Assembly (NCBI RefSeq): GCF_003173575.1
Contig: NZ_QGNY01000002.1
Span: forward strand, 558,001 to 622,000
DNA: 64,000 nt
Reading direction: 5' to 3'
Origin: Pedobacter paludis
GTDB taxonomy: Bacteria; Bacteroidota; Bacteroidia; Sphingobacteriales; Sphingobacteriaceae
The notes beneath the pieces are model-generated. The model was not told the origin of the DNA. It saw only the letters and a list, made by a program, of their open reading frames with translations, and did not search any database. Below are positions 30,856 through 40,397 of this stretch, piece by piece. A program made the translations under genes and the position numbers. Each line of letters opens with the position of its first letter. The first letter of the stretch is position 1.

Positions 30856-33800
30856 ATGAAATTGAGCTTTGGTGTAAAAATAAGATTTCTACTGCTTGTT
30901 TTGGGTTGTTGCCTAATCGCAACCTCAATTTCATTAAGTCGATTTACCTCCAAAAACGAACTGCTAGAAAGAGATGCTCAGCAACTTCAAGAAAACCTAT
31001 CCGCTAAAGAAAGAATCGTAGATAATTTTCTATCTGATAAGGAGAAAGTTTTAAGTGCAGAAAACTATCATTTAAATTCGAAGGAGGCTTTAGATTTTTT
31101 AGAGGTTTATCGTAAAAATAATGGGATCAATCTACTTACCTATCAAAATGGAAAACTAAAATTCTGGAGTACTTTTACCGTTTCAGATATCGATCCTTCG
31201 ACCATTAAGGAAGGTACTTCGGTTCTTTTTCTTTCTAATGGATGGTATGAAACCATCAAAAAAACACACGGCGATTTTAACTTAATTTTCTTAATTCCGA
31301 TTCAAAACCAATACTCGATAAAAGAGAACCAGTATTTTAAAAATGATTTAAATCCGCTGCTTTCAAACTCGAATATGTTAACATCTGCATCTTTTACCGA
31401 TAAGGATGTTTACACCATAAAAAGTCTTGAAAACAAATTTCTGTTTGGATTAAAGATTAAGCCAGGCTATATAGATAAATATTATTCGCCTACTCAGCTC
31501 TGGTTATTTATTGCCGGTCTGCTTTGCATCTGCATGTTTTTTAATTCGCTTGCATCTTTAGTTGCAAGAAAAGGTCATATTATGTTGGGCACGCTCTTGC
31601 TATTGGGTTTCTTTTTGCTTTTTAGATTATCGGATTTATCGTATGGATGGTTTAACCATCGTTTTATGGTCGATTTATTTGATCCGGTAATTTATGCCGA
31701 AAGTTTTTTAATGCCCTCTCTCGGAGATTTTTTAATGAATGTAATTGCAATTACCTGGGTGTTGCTGTTTATTTACAATCATAAAGAACAGTACAAATTT
31801 GGCGAATGGATTAAGCAAAATAAGCTGGTGGGTATCCTTATCCACATTGCCATGCTGGTTTTTATAGGCTCTATTACACTACTGGCTGATGAGGTGTTTT
31901 TTGGACTGATTTACAACTCTAAAATCAACTTTGATATTGTGAATACGCTTAAATTAAGCGGAACGAGCTGGGTAAGTATTGTAATTCTGTGTTTGGTTTG
32001 GTTTCAGATTTATCTGGTTACGATTATATTCACTTCCGTTAGCAAACAATTAAACGTAAACAATTCCGAAAGGTTAACCATATTTATAACAGGATTTTTG
32101 GCTGTTTTTATTTACAAGCTCAGTACCGATTTTACCGCATTTTTTATTGTATTTGCCCTGGTTTTCTTTATCATCGTAAGAAGCGTTTATATAAAAGAAA
32201 TCCGGTTTTCTATAGGTTTGCTAGCCATTGTTTTCTTCTGCCTGGCATTTAATACATCTATCAAATACATTAAATATAAGGATATTACCGAAAGAAGCTT
32301 GAGAGAGCCATTAGCCCGTAAAGTGCAGTCATCTGATGATCCCAGCGCTATAGTTGCGCTTAATGGTTTGGAGAATCAACTCCTTACAGATAATTTTTTG
32401 GTTAAGTTTTTTACAGAGAGTGATAGCGGTAAATATGAAGTATTAAAAAATCATGTAAAAAATTATTTGGATGGTTACTTAACCCGATACGATTATCAGA
32501 TTTATCCGTACAATAAACTCGAAAAGTCGATAAATAGAGCCAATCCTCAATCTATTGAAAAGTACAAAAGTTTAGTTGAAGCAGGTTCGGTTAAAATAGA
32601 TGGATCAAATTATTTCTATCAGGTAAACAACACATTTGGCTATCAGGATTATTTTGGAATTATTCCTGTTTTTAATAAAAACAGTCTTCAAGGAACACTG
32701 ATATTGGAACTTCGATCAAAGCCTTATAACTATAATAATCGCTTGCCGGATTTATTGGGCGACCAGAAATTAATTAAAAATGATGATTTCAAAGGCTATT
32801 CTATTGCCTTGTATAGCAACAACAAACTGCTAAATCAATCGGGAAATTATACTTATCCTTTAAACGGAAGTGTTTTTAAAGGTATTAAAGATGATTTTGT
32901 AAACAGCAGTGACGATCTTCTGCATTACAGTCATTTAATTTATAAACCATCAGATAGTAAAATGGTGGTTATCAGCAGAGAAAAAGTAGGTTATGTAGAA
33001 CGATTAGCTGCCCTTTCTTTTTTCTTTATTGTATTTATAGTTTTCTCTCTACTGCTCTACGGCTTGGTTTGGCTTATAAAAAATCTGGATGATGATCGGA
33101 TTGGCTGGTTTAGCATTAACAGATCACTTATGATTAATGCCAATAAGATTTTATATAAAACCAGAATCCAGTTATCCATTGTACTTTCTGTTGTAGCAAC
33201 ACTCTTAATTGTAGGGTGGACAACCTATTACTATATGGATAATGAGTACAGAAGTCAGCAGGATCTACTGATTAAGGATAAAATCAGAAAGGTTCAGCAG
33301 AATTTCGAAAAGCAGGTTTTTAACCATGGAATCATTTCGAATGATGAAAATTCGGTTGCAGATTTTAACAATTTTGCCGATATCAATAATGCCGACTTAA
33401 ATCTTTATGATACGAATGGCGATTTAATGATGACCACCTATCCCAAGCTTTTCACTTCGAAGGTAATTGGGCAGAAAATGGGGCCTATGGCTTATATTTA
33501 TCTGCATGATTTACAGCGATCGGAGTTTATAAATTCTAAGGAAAAAATTGGTTCGTTAACCTATGCCGCAGCTTATGCCCCAATTAGGAATGCACAGAAT
33601 AAAACAATTGCGTACATCAGTTTGCCAAACTATTCTAACGAGGAAGAATACAGCGATAAAATTGCATTATTTGTTAGTAATCTGATTAATATATACGCGT
33701 TGGTTTTTGTGGCAATTGGTGTACTGGCCGTTTTTTTAGCCAATCAAATTACTAGTCCGTTAACCTTTATACAAGAAAGCATTAGTAAAACAAAAATTGG

Positions 33801-34587
33801 GCAAAAAAATGAGCCAATTGTATGGCGCCGGCATGATGAGATTGGTTCGTTAATTAAAGAATACAATAATATGATTGCAGCATTGGAGGATAGCGCCCTC
33901 AAGCTGGCCCGTTCAGAGCGGGAGAGTGCTTGGAGGGAGATGGCCAAACAGGTAGCGCACGAGATTAAAAACCCATTAACACCATTGAAATTAGGTGTTC
34001 AGCTATTGGAGAAATCGTGGAAGGAGAAGGATCCCAATTTCGAAATCAAGTTTAATAAATTCAGTAAATCCTTTATCGAACAGATTGATAGTCTTTCTAA
34101 AATTGCATCGGAGTTCTCCAATTTTGCTAAAATGCCGGATACCCGTTTTGAGAGGCTGGAAATTTTGCCTATAGTAGAGCGTGCCCGAGAAGTTTTTAAA
34201 AGTACTGATAATGTAGAAATCGAGATTCTTTATAAAGCTACTTTTACGCTCCATGTTCTAGCAGATAGCGATCAGCTGTTGCGTACTTTTAACAACCTAT
34301 TTAAAAATGCCATAGAAGCCATTGATGCTGGTTCGGCCTGTTGCATCACAACAGTTCTGTACAATGATAAGGATAACGTTTACATTGAGATTAAAGACAA
34401 TGGCAAGGGAATCCCTACGGTTTTACAGGATAAGATATTTGTTCCAAATTTTACCACTAAAACTTCGGGCACTGGTTTAGGTTTAGCCTTTGTTAAACAG
34501 GCAACCGAAAATGCAGGCGGAACCATCACCTTTACATCGGTTATGGGTGTAGGAACAACGTTTTATTTAACCTTCCCGTTGGCTTAA
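30856..34587 (+). CDS. Very large NtrY-like sensor histidine kinase
   Basis: 1243 residues. One membrane helix lies near the start (about 8-27), followed by an extracytoplasmic part to about 210, a bundle of about eight helices (about 215-460), a second extracytoplasmic part (about 465-710), further helices near 715-740 and 773-795, a third sensor part, and a last helix near 943-965. HAMP is at about 960-1015. The H-box reads REMAKQVAHEIKNPLTPLKLG (His1035), the NtrY-type form, and the HATPase domain ends the protein (NLFKNAIEA, IEIKDNGKGIP, GTGLGLAFVKQA). No NtrX-like regulator is adjacent. The size, nearly twice that of usual NtrY, is due to the multi-helix bundle. Confidence 0.9.
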   Translation: MKLSFGVKIRFLLLVLGCCLIATSISLSRFTSKNELLERDAQQLQENLSAKERIVDNFLSDKEKVLSAENYHLNSKEALDFLEVYRKNNGINLLTYQNGKLKFWSTFTVSDIDPSTIKEGTSVLFLSNGWYETIKKTHGDFNLIFLIPIQNQYSIKENQYFKNDLNPLLSNSNMLTSASFTDKDVYTIKSLENKFLFGLKIKPGYIDKYYSPTQLWLFIAGLLCICMFFNSLASLVARKGHIMLGTLLLLGFFLLFRLSDLSYGWFNHRFMVDLFDPVIYAESFLMPSLGDFLMNVIAITWVLLFIYNHKEQYKFGEWIKQNKLVGILIHIAMLVFIGSITLLADEVFFGLIYNSKINFDIVNTLKLSGTSWVSIVILCLVWFQIYLVTIIFTSVSKQLNVNNSERLTIFITGFLAVFIYKLSTDFTAFFIVFALVFFIIVRSVYIKEIRFSIGLLAIVFFCLAFNTSIKYIKYKDITERSLREPLARKVQSSDDPSAIVALNGLENQLLTDNFLVKFFTESDSGKYEVLKNHVKNYLDGYLTRYDYQIYPYNKLEKSINRANPQSIEKYKSLVEAGSVKIDGSNYFYQVNNTFGYQDYFGIIPVFNKNSLQGTLILELRSKPYNYNNRLPDLLGDQKLIKNDDFKGYSIALYSNNKLLNQSGNYTYPLNGSVFKGIKDDFVNSSDDLLHYSHLIYKPSDSKMVVISREKVGYVERLAALSFFFIVFIVFSLLLYGLVWLIKNLDDDRIGWFSINRSLMINANKILYKTRIQLSIVLSVVATLLIVGWTTYYYMDNEYRSQQDLLIKDKIRKVQQNFEKQVFNHGIISNDENSVADFNNFADINNADLNLYDTNGDLMMTTYPKLFTSKVIGQKMGPMAYIYLHDLQRSEFINSKEKIGSLTYAAAYAPIRNAQNKTIAYISLPNYSNEEEYSDKIALFVSNLINIYALVFVAIGVLAVFLANQITSPLTFIQESISKTKIGQKNEPIVWRRHDEIGSLIKEYNNMIAALEDSALKLARSERESAWREMAKQVAHEIKNPLTPLKLGVQLLEKSWKEKDPNFEIKFNKFSKSFIEQIDSLSKIASEFSNFAKMPDTRFERLEILPIVERAREVFKSTDNVEIEILYKATFTLHVLADSDQLLRTFNNLFKNAIEAIDAGSACCITTVLYNDKDNVYIEIKDNGKGIPTVLQDKIFVPNFTTKTSGTGLGLAFVKQATENAGGTITFTSVMGVGTTFYLTFPLA

Positions 34588-34610
34588 ACAGTAGAAATTT
34601 TTAGGTAAAC

Positions 34611-35513
34611 TTATTTAAGTTCTATTTGAGCTTTCCCCAATGTATTTCCATCAGCATACAGAATTACTGTGTAAATACCTTTTATAAATGGTTTTGGGTT
34701 TTGCCAATCGATAACATAAGTGCTTTCATCATTATTGTAATTGATGAAGATAGAATGGCTGAACTGCATTTCTTGTCCGTCGGCCTCAAAGCGATTGCTC
34801 TCATTGGCAAGTAAATTACCTGCCGGATCAAAAACTCTTAGATATATATTGTGGTGACCTTTTTCAGCAAGCTCATTAGGTACAATGTTAAAACGAACGC
34901 TAAGCTTTTCTGCGCTAGACGACTTTGTAACCTCTATTTTTTTTCCGCTTGATTTTGTTCTAAAAGCAATAATTTCTGCCGTTTGCAGTTTTAGGGCGGC
35001 TGCGGTTTTAACTTTTGCGTTTAGGCTGGAATTTTCGTTTTCGAGATTCGAAGCCCGACCGCTCATGGTCTTTAAGGTACTTTCAAGGCTATCGCGGCTG
35101 TTTTTTAAAAAAATATTATCCCGTTGTAACTGTAGGATTTGATCATTATAATTTTTAACAAAAACCTTCAGCTCGCTAATTTGAGTATAGGCTTTATCTA
35201 ATTCTCCCTGCGTAATCTGGCCTTTTTCTAACGCAGTCTTAAGCTCAGCAATTTTTTCTCGTGCAAGTTTTTGCTCCGATTCCAATTTTTCTCCCAAATC
35301 AAGATTTAGGGCATTTACCTTATCCAGTTCAACTTCAATTTTTTCTACCTCTAGGCGCAACTTGTCTTTCTCCGTACTTACCGTAACAAACTTTTGGCTT
35401 TGCTGTCGATCTTTAAAGAATAAGAATGCGTTAGTGCCAATTAAGGCTACAATAACAATAACTAAAAAGTAAATTTTGTTTCTATCGCCCTTATTAACGT
35501 TTTGTGGTTCCAT
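34611..35513 (-). CDS. Membrane-anchored coiled-coil protein of unknown function
   Basis: 300 residues. After a short basic start comes one helix (about 15-33, IYFLVIVIVALIGTNAFLFF). A long coiled coil follows (about 40-165: EKDKLRLEVEKIEVELDKV, EQKLAREKIAELKTALEKG). The last 130 residues form a beta-rich domain (SVRFNIVPNELAEKGHHNIYLRVFDPAGNLL, FIKGIYTVILYADG). The layout resembles proteins that span the periplasm. It is convergent with the kinase gene; no partner is obvious. Confidence 0.78.
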   Translation of the reverse strand: MEPQNVNKGDRNKIYFLVIVIVALIGTNAFLFFKDRQQSQKFVTVSTEKDKLRLEVEKIEVELDKVNALNLDLGEKLESEQKLAREKIAELKTALEKGQITQGELDKAYTQISELKVFVKNYNDQILQLQRDNIFLKNSRDSLESTLKTMSGRASNLENENSSLNAKVKTAAALKLQTAEIIAFRTKSSGKKIEVTKSSSAEKLSVRFNIVPNELAEKGHHNIYLRVFDPAGNLLANESNRFEADGQEMQFSHSIFINYNNDESTYVIDWQNPKPFIKGIYTVILYADGNTLGKAQIELK

Positions 35514-35724
35514 TTTTAATAATGCTGTATCTTCTCAAATTAATATAATTTTGGATCTCCATAGGTAAATGGTGGCACACAATTAATTTTAAAATAGGGA
35601 TGTAAATTAAAATTTTTAAATAAACTTATATGACTTTTTAAAAAAAATCGTTTACTTGCTAATGTTCATTTTGTATTCAAATGGGCACAAACACACATCC
35701 TGAATAAAAAACAAGACAGAAATA

Positions 35725-37269
35725 ATGCTTAAAAACTTTCTATACGCACTTTTATCTTTAACTGTAATACCTTTTATATTAAATGCTCAAGCATTATCAA
35801 AAATTGCACCAAAAAGAGAGTTTAGAGGCGTTTGGGTGGCTACCGTAACCAATATTGATTGGCCATCTAGGCCAGGATTAAGCGTAGATCAGCAAAAACA
35901 AGAGCTTATCGGGATACTGGAAAGGCACAAAAGCCAAGGCATGAATGCCATAATTTTACAGGTTAGGCCTGCAGCTGATGCATTTTATACAAAATCTCGA
36001 GAGCCCTGGAGCCAATGGTTAATGGGCAAGCAGGGTTTGGCACCGGCACCAGGATATGATCCTTTGGCATTTGCCATTAAGGAAGCGCATTTCCGTGGCA
36101 TGGAACTGCATGCATGGTTTAACCCTTACCGGGCTAGCATGGGCTCAAGCACTGTTTTTAGTGCCGATCATGTTACAAAAAAGCATCCCGAATGGTTTTT
36201 CAATTATGGAGGAAAAAAGCAATTTGATCCTGGAATTCCGGAAGTTAGGGAATATATTGTACAGGTTATTTTAGATGTAGTTAAGGAATATGATGTAGAT
36301 GGAATTCATTTTGATGATTATTTCTATCCATATCCGCTAGAAGGGCAGAAAATTAACGATGGTGATACCTTTTATAAAAACCCCAATAACTTCTCTGATA
36401 TTAAAGATTGGAGACGGAATAATGTGGATTTATTAATTAAGGAGCTGGATGACAGTATTCATCATTATAAGAAATATGTTAAGTTTGGAATAAGTCCATT
36501 CGGAATCTGGCGCAACAAATATGAAGATCCCGAGGGTTCTGCCAGCAGTGGGCTTTCTAATTATGCCGAACTATATGCCGATAGCCGGAAATGGGTTAAG
36601 GAAGGTTGGGTAGATTATATCAATCCGCAGGTATATTTTACATTTAGTAGAAGAGTTGCACCTTATGCAACTTTGGTAGATTGGTGGAGCAATAACAGTT
36701 ACGGAAGGCATGTTTATATTGGTCAGGGCGCCTATTTGGTAAACTCAAGAGCAGAATTGGCATGGAAAAACCCATCTGAAATACCCAACCAAATTAGGTA
36801 TTTAAGAGAAAATAATAGAGTTCAGGGAAGCGTTTTCTTTTCCTCAAAATCGCTAAGTACAGTCGCAAGGGCAGTAGGCGATTCATTAAAAACCGATTTA
36901 TATAAATACCCTGCGCTACCTCCGCAAATGCCTTGGTTAGATGAAGTGCCGCCAAACCAGCCACAAGCTTTGTCTGCCGATGCCTTAAAAGATGGTGTTC
37001 ATTTAAAATGGCAACTTCCCCTAAAAGCTAAGGATGGAGAAACTGCGTCGGGTTTTGTAATTTATAGATTTAGCGAGGGTGAAAAAATTTCCATATTAGA
37101 CCCAAAGAACATCATCAAAATCAGTTTCGAGGATTACATTTCTTTTATCGATACCAGTGTAGAAAGCGGAAAGCGCTATAGCTATTTGGTAACGGCTTTA
37201 GATCGATTAAAAAATGAAAGCGAACCCAGCGGGCCAATCGGAGTAGAGGTTCCGCTCGCTAAAGAGTAA
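35725..37269 (+). CDS. Glycoside hydrolase-like family 10 protein (GHL10/DUF187)
   Basis: 514 residues with a signal peptide (1-22, cleavage near LNAQA). The GHL10 TIM-barrel occupies about 33-390: KREFRGVWVATVTNIDWPSRPG, NAIILQVRPAADAFY, GMELHAWFNPYRAS, DGIHFDDYFYPYP and VDYINPQVYFTFSR. The C-terminal 110 residues form a fibronectin-III-like domain (PNQPQALSADALKDGVHLKWQLP ... SYLVTALDR). Family members are exported and some cut cell-wall or GAG-like glycans; the substrate here is unknown. It precedes the xylan regulon and may be independent of it. Confidence 0.88.
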   Translation: MLKNFLYALLSLTVIPFILNAQALSKIAPKREFRGVWVATVTNIDWPSRPGLSVDQQKQELIGILERHKSQGMNAIILQVRPAADAFYTKSREPWSQWLMGKQGLAPAPGYDPLAFAIKEAHFRGMELHAWFNPYRASMGSSTVFSADHVTKKHPEWFFNYGGKKQFDPGIPEVREYIVQVILDVVKEYDVDGIHFDDYFYPYPLEGQKINDGDTFYKNPNNFSDIKDWRRNNVDLLIKELDDSIHHYKKYVKFGISPFGIWRNKYEDPEGSASSGLSNYAELYADSRKWVKEGWVDYINPQVYFTFSRRVAPYATLVDWWSNNSYGRHVYIGQGAYLVNSRAELAWKNPSEIPNQIRYLRENNRVQGSVFFSSKSLSTVARAVGDSLKTDLYKYPALPPQMPWLDEVPPNQPQALSADALKDGVHLKWQLPLKAKDGETASGFVIYRFSEGEKISILDPKNIIKISFEDYISFIDTSVESGKRYSYLVTALDRLKNESEPSGPIGVEVPLAKE

Positions 37270-37319
37270 TTTAAAAATTTAATCTTTTCTGGTAAAAAAA
37301 ATACTTTTTGTAAAATTAA

Positions 37320-37359
37320 TGCAACCGATTGCAATTTTATAAAATTAATCTTACTTTAG
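37320..37359 (+). promoter_or_regulatory. LacI-type operator overlapping the promoter of the xylan operon
   Basis: TGCAACCGATTGCA (37320-37333), a CG-centred near-palindrome. Its TTG (37329-37331) is followed after exactly 20 nt by TACTTTAG (37352-37359), a -7 box. The operator thus covers the -33 element. The same layout recurs at 49990 and 60561. The first gene downstream is lacI at 37398. Confidence 0.75.
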
Positions 37360-37397
37360 TCATACCAAATATTAGAACGTAATGTTCAGATTCGTGT

Positions 37398-38426
37398 ATG
37401 CAAGATAAAGAGATCACAATTTACGATTTAGCGGAGCGGTTAAACATTTCTGCAACCACGGTAAGCAGAGGGTTGCAAGATCATCCGGCAATTAATAAAA
37501 AAACAAAGAAGAGAATTTTTGATTTAGCCACTGAACTGGGTTATCGTTCTAATAAATTTGCAAGCAACCTTCGCAAGCAAAAAACAAATACCATTGGCGT
37601 TATTGTACCTAGATTGAACAGTCTCTTTATGTCATCTGTTTTATCAGGGATAGAAAAAATTGTTAATAATGCGGGTTATAATTTAATTATCAGTCAATCA
37701 TTTGAGCAAGAGGCAAAAGAGAAAACCAATACAACTACTATGTTTAACAGTAGGGTAGATGGGTTAATTGTTTCTCTGGCATCCGATACGCAGGATTTTA
37801 GTCATTTTGATACTTTTATCAAGAAGAATATTCCGGTTATATTTTTTGATCGTATCGCAGAAAGCATCCAGTCCACAAAAGTTTTAATTGATAATTTTAA
37901 AGCTGGGTATAAAGCAACCGAGCATTTAATTGAGCAGGGTTGTAAAGAAATTGTACATATCACAGGCAACACGGCCAGAAACGTTTATAAAGATCGATTT
38001 GAAGGTTATAAAAAGGCACTGTCAGATTATAGCATTTCGTTCGATCCGACTTTATTTATTTCTAACGATTTGACCGAGCAGAGCGTTCAGGATGCCTTGA
38101 TCAACAATGTTTTAAAACGTGATAAATTACCAGATGGTTTATTTATAACAAACGATTCCTCTGCCGCGTTTGCCCTAACCATTTTAAAAGAGGCTGGGTT
38201 AAAGGTGCCTGAAGATATCGCCATTGTAGGTTTTAATAATGATCTGATTTCCAGAGTTACGGAACCGGCAATTACAACCATTAATTATCCTGGAAATGAA
38301 ATGGGCGAAAACATTGCTCGAATTTTAATAAATCATTTAGACGGAACGGGCGATTTAAGTTTTACTAGTACCGTAATTCTAAACACTGAACTAATGGTTA
38401 GGGCATCATCTCAAAGAAAAAAATAA
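37398..38426 (+). CDS. LacI-family transcriptional regulator
   Basis: 342 residues. The HTH is at about 6-27 (ITIYDLAERLNISATTVSRGLQDHP), the hinge helix at about 53-61 (KFASNLRKQK), and a periplasmic-binding-protein-like sensor at about 65-335 (TIGVIVPRLNSLFMSSVLSGIEKI, KVLIDNFKAGYKATEHLIEQGC, AIVGFNNDLISRVTEPAITTI). It heads an operon with the SDR, GH10, GH115 and GH43 genes and should bind the TGCAAYCGRTTGCA sites, including the one in its own promoter. The effector is likely an uronate or aldobiouronate, by context. Confidence 0.93.
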   Translation: MQDKEITIYDLAERLNISATTVSRGLQDHPAINKKTKKRIFDLATELGYRSNKFASNLRKQKTNTIGVIVPRLNSLFMSSVLSGIEKIVNNAGYNLIISQSFEQEAKEKTNTTTMFNSRVDGLIVSLASDTQDFSHFDTFIKKNIPVIFFDRIAESIQSTKVLIDNFKAGYKATEHLIEQGCKEIVHITGNTARNVYKDRFEGYKKALSDYSISFDPTLFISNDLTEQSVQDALINNVLKRDKLPDGLFITNDSSAAFALTILKEAGLKVPEDIAIVGFNNDLISRVTEPAITTINYPGNEMGENIARILINHLDGTGDLSFTSTVILNTELMVRASSQRKK

Positions 38427-38432
38427 TATAAC

Positions 38433-39173
38433 ATGAGCAAGAAAATAGCCATTGTAACCGGTGGTGGAGCTGGGTTAGGTTTGGCCATAAGCAGAAAATT
38501 AGTTCAGGAAGGCATCCATGTAATCATGGTTGGAAGAAATGAAGAAAAACTAAAAAGTGCAGCTAACGAATTTGGATCATTAAGCAGTTATAGAGCCTTT
38601 GATCTTCAAAATTTGAAAGAAATTCCTGCATTAATAGAAGAAATATATACAGAATTTGGTCAAATTGATATACTGGTTAATAATGCAGGCATCAATATGA
38701 AAAAGCCTTTTATTGAGGTAACAGATGAAGATTTTGCCAGTGTAATCCAAACCAATCTATCATCGGTTTTTGCCATTAGTAGAGAGGTAGTTAAGAAGAT
38801 GATCGATGCAAAGAGCGGAAGCATTGTGAACATCAGCTCTATGGCCGCACAGTATGGAATCCCAAAGGTAATTGCCTATTCGGCAGCCAAAACAGGCATT
38901 GAAGGCATGACAAGGGCAATGGCTACTGAGCTTTCTCCTTTGGGCATCAGAATAAATTGTGTAGCGCCTGGCTTTATAAAAACAGATATGTCTGCAAAAG
39001 CTTTAGATGCTGATCCAGAAAGAAAAAATAAGGTTTTTTCGAGAACGCCAATGGGAAAAATGGGCGATCCGGACGATGTGGCAGAAGCTGTATATTTCTT
39101 CTGTTCGGCAGGAGCAAAATACGTTACGGGTGTTGTAATGCCTGTAGATGGTGGAAATTCCATCGGATTTTAA
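38433..39173 (+). CDS. SDR-family oxidoreductase, possible D-mannonate oxidoreductase
   Basis: 246 residues of the classical short-chain dehydrogenase fold. TGGGAGLG (9-16) is the NAD(P) loop, NNAG is at 83-86, the catalytic Ser is at 135/136, and Tyr149-x3-Lys153 is in AYSAAKTG. The end AKYVTGVVMPVDGGNSIGF is typical. It starts 6 bp after lacI. Its place between the regulator and xylan enzymes, with mannonate dehydratase in the same regulon, suggests it reduces fructuronate to mannonate (the UxuB step, carried out by an SDR in Bacillus). Gluconate 5-dehydrogenase or KduD-like activity remains possible. Confidence 0.88.
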   Translation: MSKKIAIVTGGGAGLGLAISRKLVQEGIHVIMVGRNEEKLKSAANEFGSLSSYRAFDLQNLKEIPALIEEIYTEFGQIDILVNNAGINMKKPFIEVTDEDFASVIQTNLSSVFAISREVVKKMIDAKSGSIVNISSMAAQYGIPKVIAYSAAKTGIEGMTRAMATELSPLGIRINCVAPGFIKTDMSAKALDADPERKNKVFSRTPMGKMGDPDDVAEAVYFFCSAGAKYVTGVVMPVDGGNSIGF

Positions 39174-39227
39174 AACATCAGGAGGGGAATAAAGTAGCCT
39201 CTTGATCAAAACATACAACCAAATATT

Positions 39228-40355
39228 ATGAGCAGGAATTTCAATTTTTTAAAAAGGATTAGATCGGTATGGATTTGTTTAGCTATGCTCCTACTTTTTG
39301 GTTCCTGCAAATCTCAACAAACGATTGCAAAATATAGGAGCGATAATCGAGGCTTAAAAGATTTTTATAAAGCTTATTTTCCAATCGGAGTAGCTGTTGG
39401 GGTTAGAAAATTATCGGGTGATGAATCTGTATTAATTAAAAAACAATTCAACAGCATTACCGCAGAAAACGCCATGAAGATGGGAAGTCTCCAGCCCAGA
39501 GAAGGCCAGTTTTATTGGAAAGACGCAGACTCAATTGTAAGCTTTGCCGTTAAAAATGGTATAAAAATTCGTGGACATAACTTGTGCTGGCACGAGCAAA
39601 CGCCTAACTGGATTTTTACGGGGAAAGATGGGAAAGAAGTTTCGAAAGCAGTTTTATTGCAACGTTTAAAAGATCACATTACAGCTGTTGTCGGTAGGTA
39701 TAAAGGAAAAATTTATGCATGGGATGTGGTTAACGAAGCGATTGACGATGACCCAAATCAGTTTATGCGAAACTCAAAATGGTATCAAATCTGTGGCGAT
39801 GATTTTATTGTAAAAGCGTTTGAATATGCACATGCGGCCGATCCGAACGCAAAACTCTATTACAATGATTACAACACCGAACGACCCGAAAAAAGAGAGC
39901 GAATTTATAAACTGTTAAAAAGCTTAAAGGACAAAGGCGTTCCGATTGATGGTATAGGTTTGCAGGCACATTGGTCGCTTCAAGAGCCTACCGAAAATGA
40001 ATTAAGAACTGCAATTGAACGTTATGCTTCACTGGGTTTAAAAATTCAGTTTACAGAATTGGACATGTCAATTTATCCTTGGGAAAAAAATAAAAGAGCC
40101 CGAAAAGCGAACGAATCAGATCAGTATACACCAGAACTTGAGCAAAAACAAATTGCTCAGTATGCAATGGTTTTCAGGGTTTTTAGAGAGTATAAAAGCG
40201 TAATCACCAATGTTACTTTCTGGAATATTTCTGATCGGCATACCTGGCTAGATGAATATCCGGTAATGGGCAGAAAAAATTATCCTTTGCTTTTTGATGT
40301 AAATCTTCAGCCAAAAAAAGCGTACTGGGAGGTTGTCAATTTTAAAAACAAATAA
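39228..40355 (+). CDS. GH10 endo-1,4-beta-xylanase, lipoprotein
   Basis: 375 residues; signal with lipobox LLLFGSC (Cys27). A single GH10 barrel spans about 45-370. AVGVRKLSGDES and FNSITAENAMKMGSLQP are the conserved start; GHNLCWHEQTPNW follows; acid/base Glu170 sits in WDVVNEAIDD, and nucleophile Glu277 in IQFTELDMSI. It cuts the xylan backbone, probably at the cell surface or in the periplasm. It lies between the SDR and GH115 genes, with 54 and 42 bp spacings. Confidence 0.96.
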   Translation: MSRNFNFLKRIRSVWICLAMLLLFGSCKSQQTIAKYRSDNRGLKDFYKAYFPIGVAVGVRKLSGDESVLIKKQFNSITAENAMKMGSLQPREGQFYWKDADSIVSFAVKNGIKIRGHNLCWHEQTPNWIFTGKDGKEVSKAVLLQRLKDHITAVVGRYKGKIYAWDVVNEAIDDDPNQFMRNSKWYQICGDDFIVKAFEYAHAADPNAKLYYNDYNTERPEKRERIYKLLKSLKDKGVPIDGIGLQAHWSLQEPTENELRTAIERYASLGLKIQFTELDMSIYPWEKNKRARKANESDQYTPELEQKQIAQYAMVFRVFREYKSVITNVTFWNISDRHTWLDEYPVMGRKNYPLLFDVNLQPKKAYWEVVNFKNK

Positions 40356-40397
40356 AATGGAGGCAATAAATCTCAGGTTCATCAAAATTATACACTC

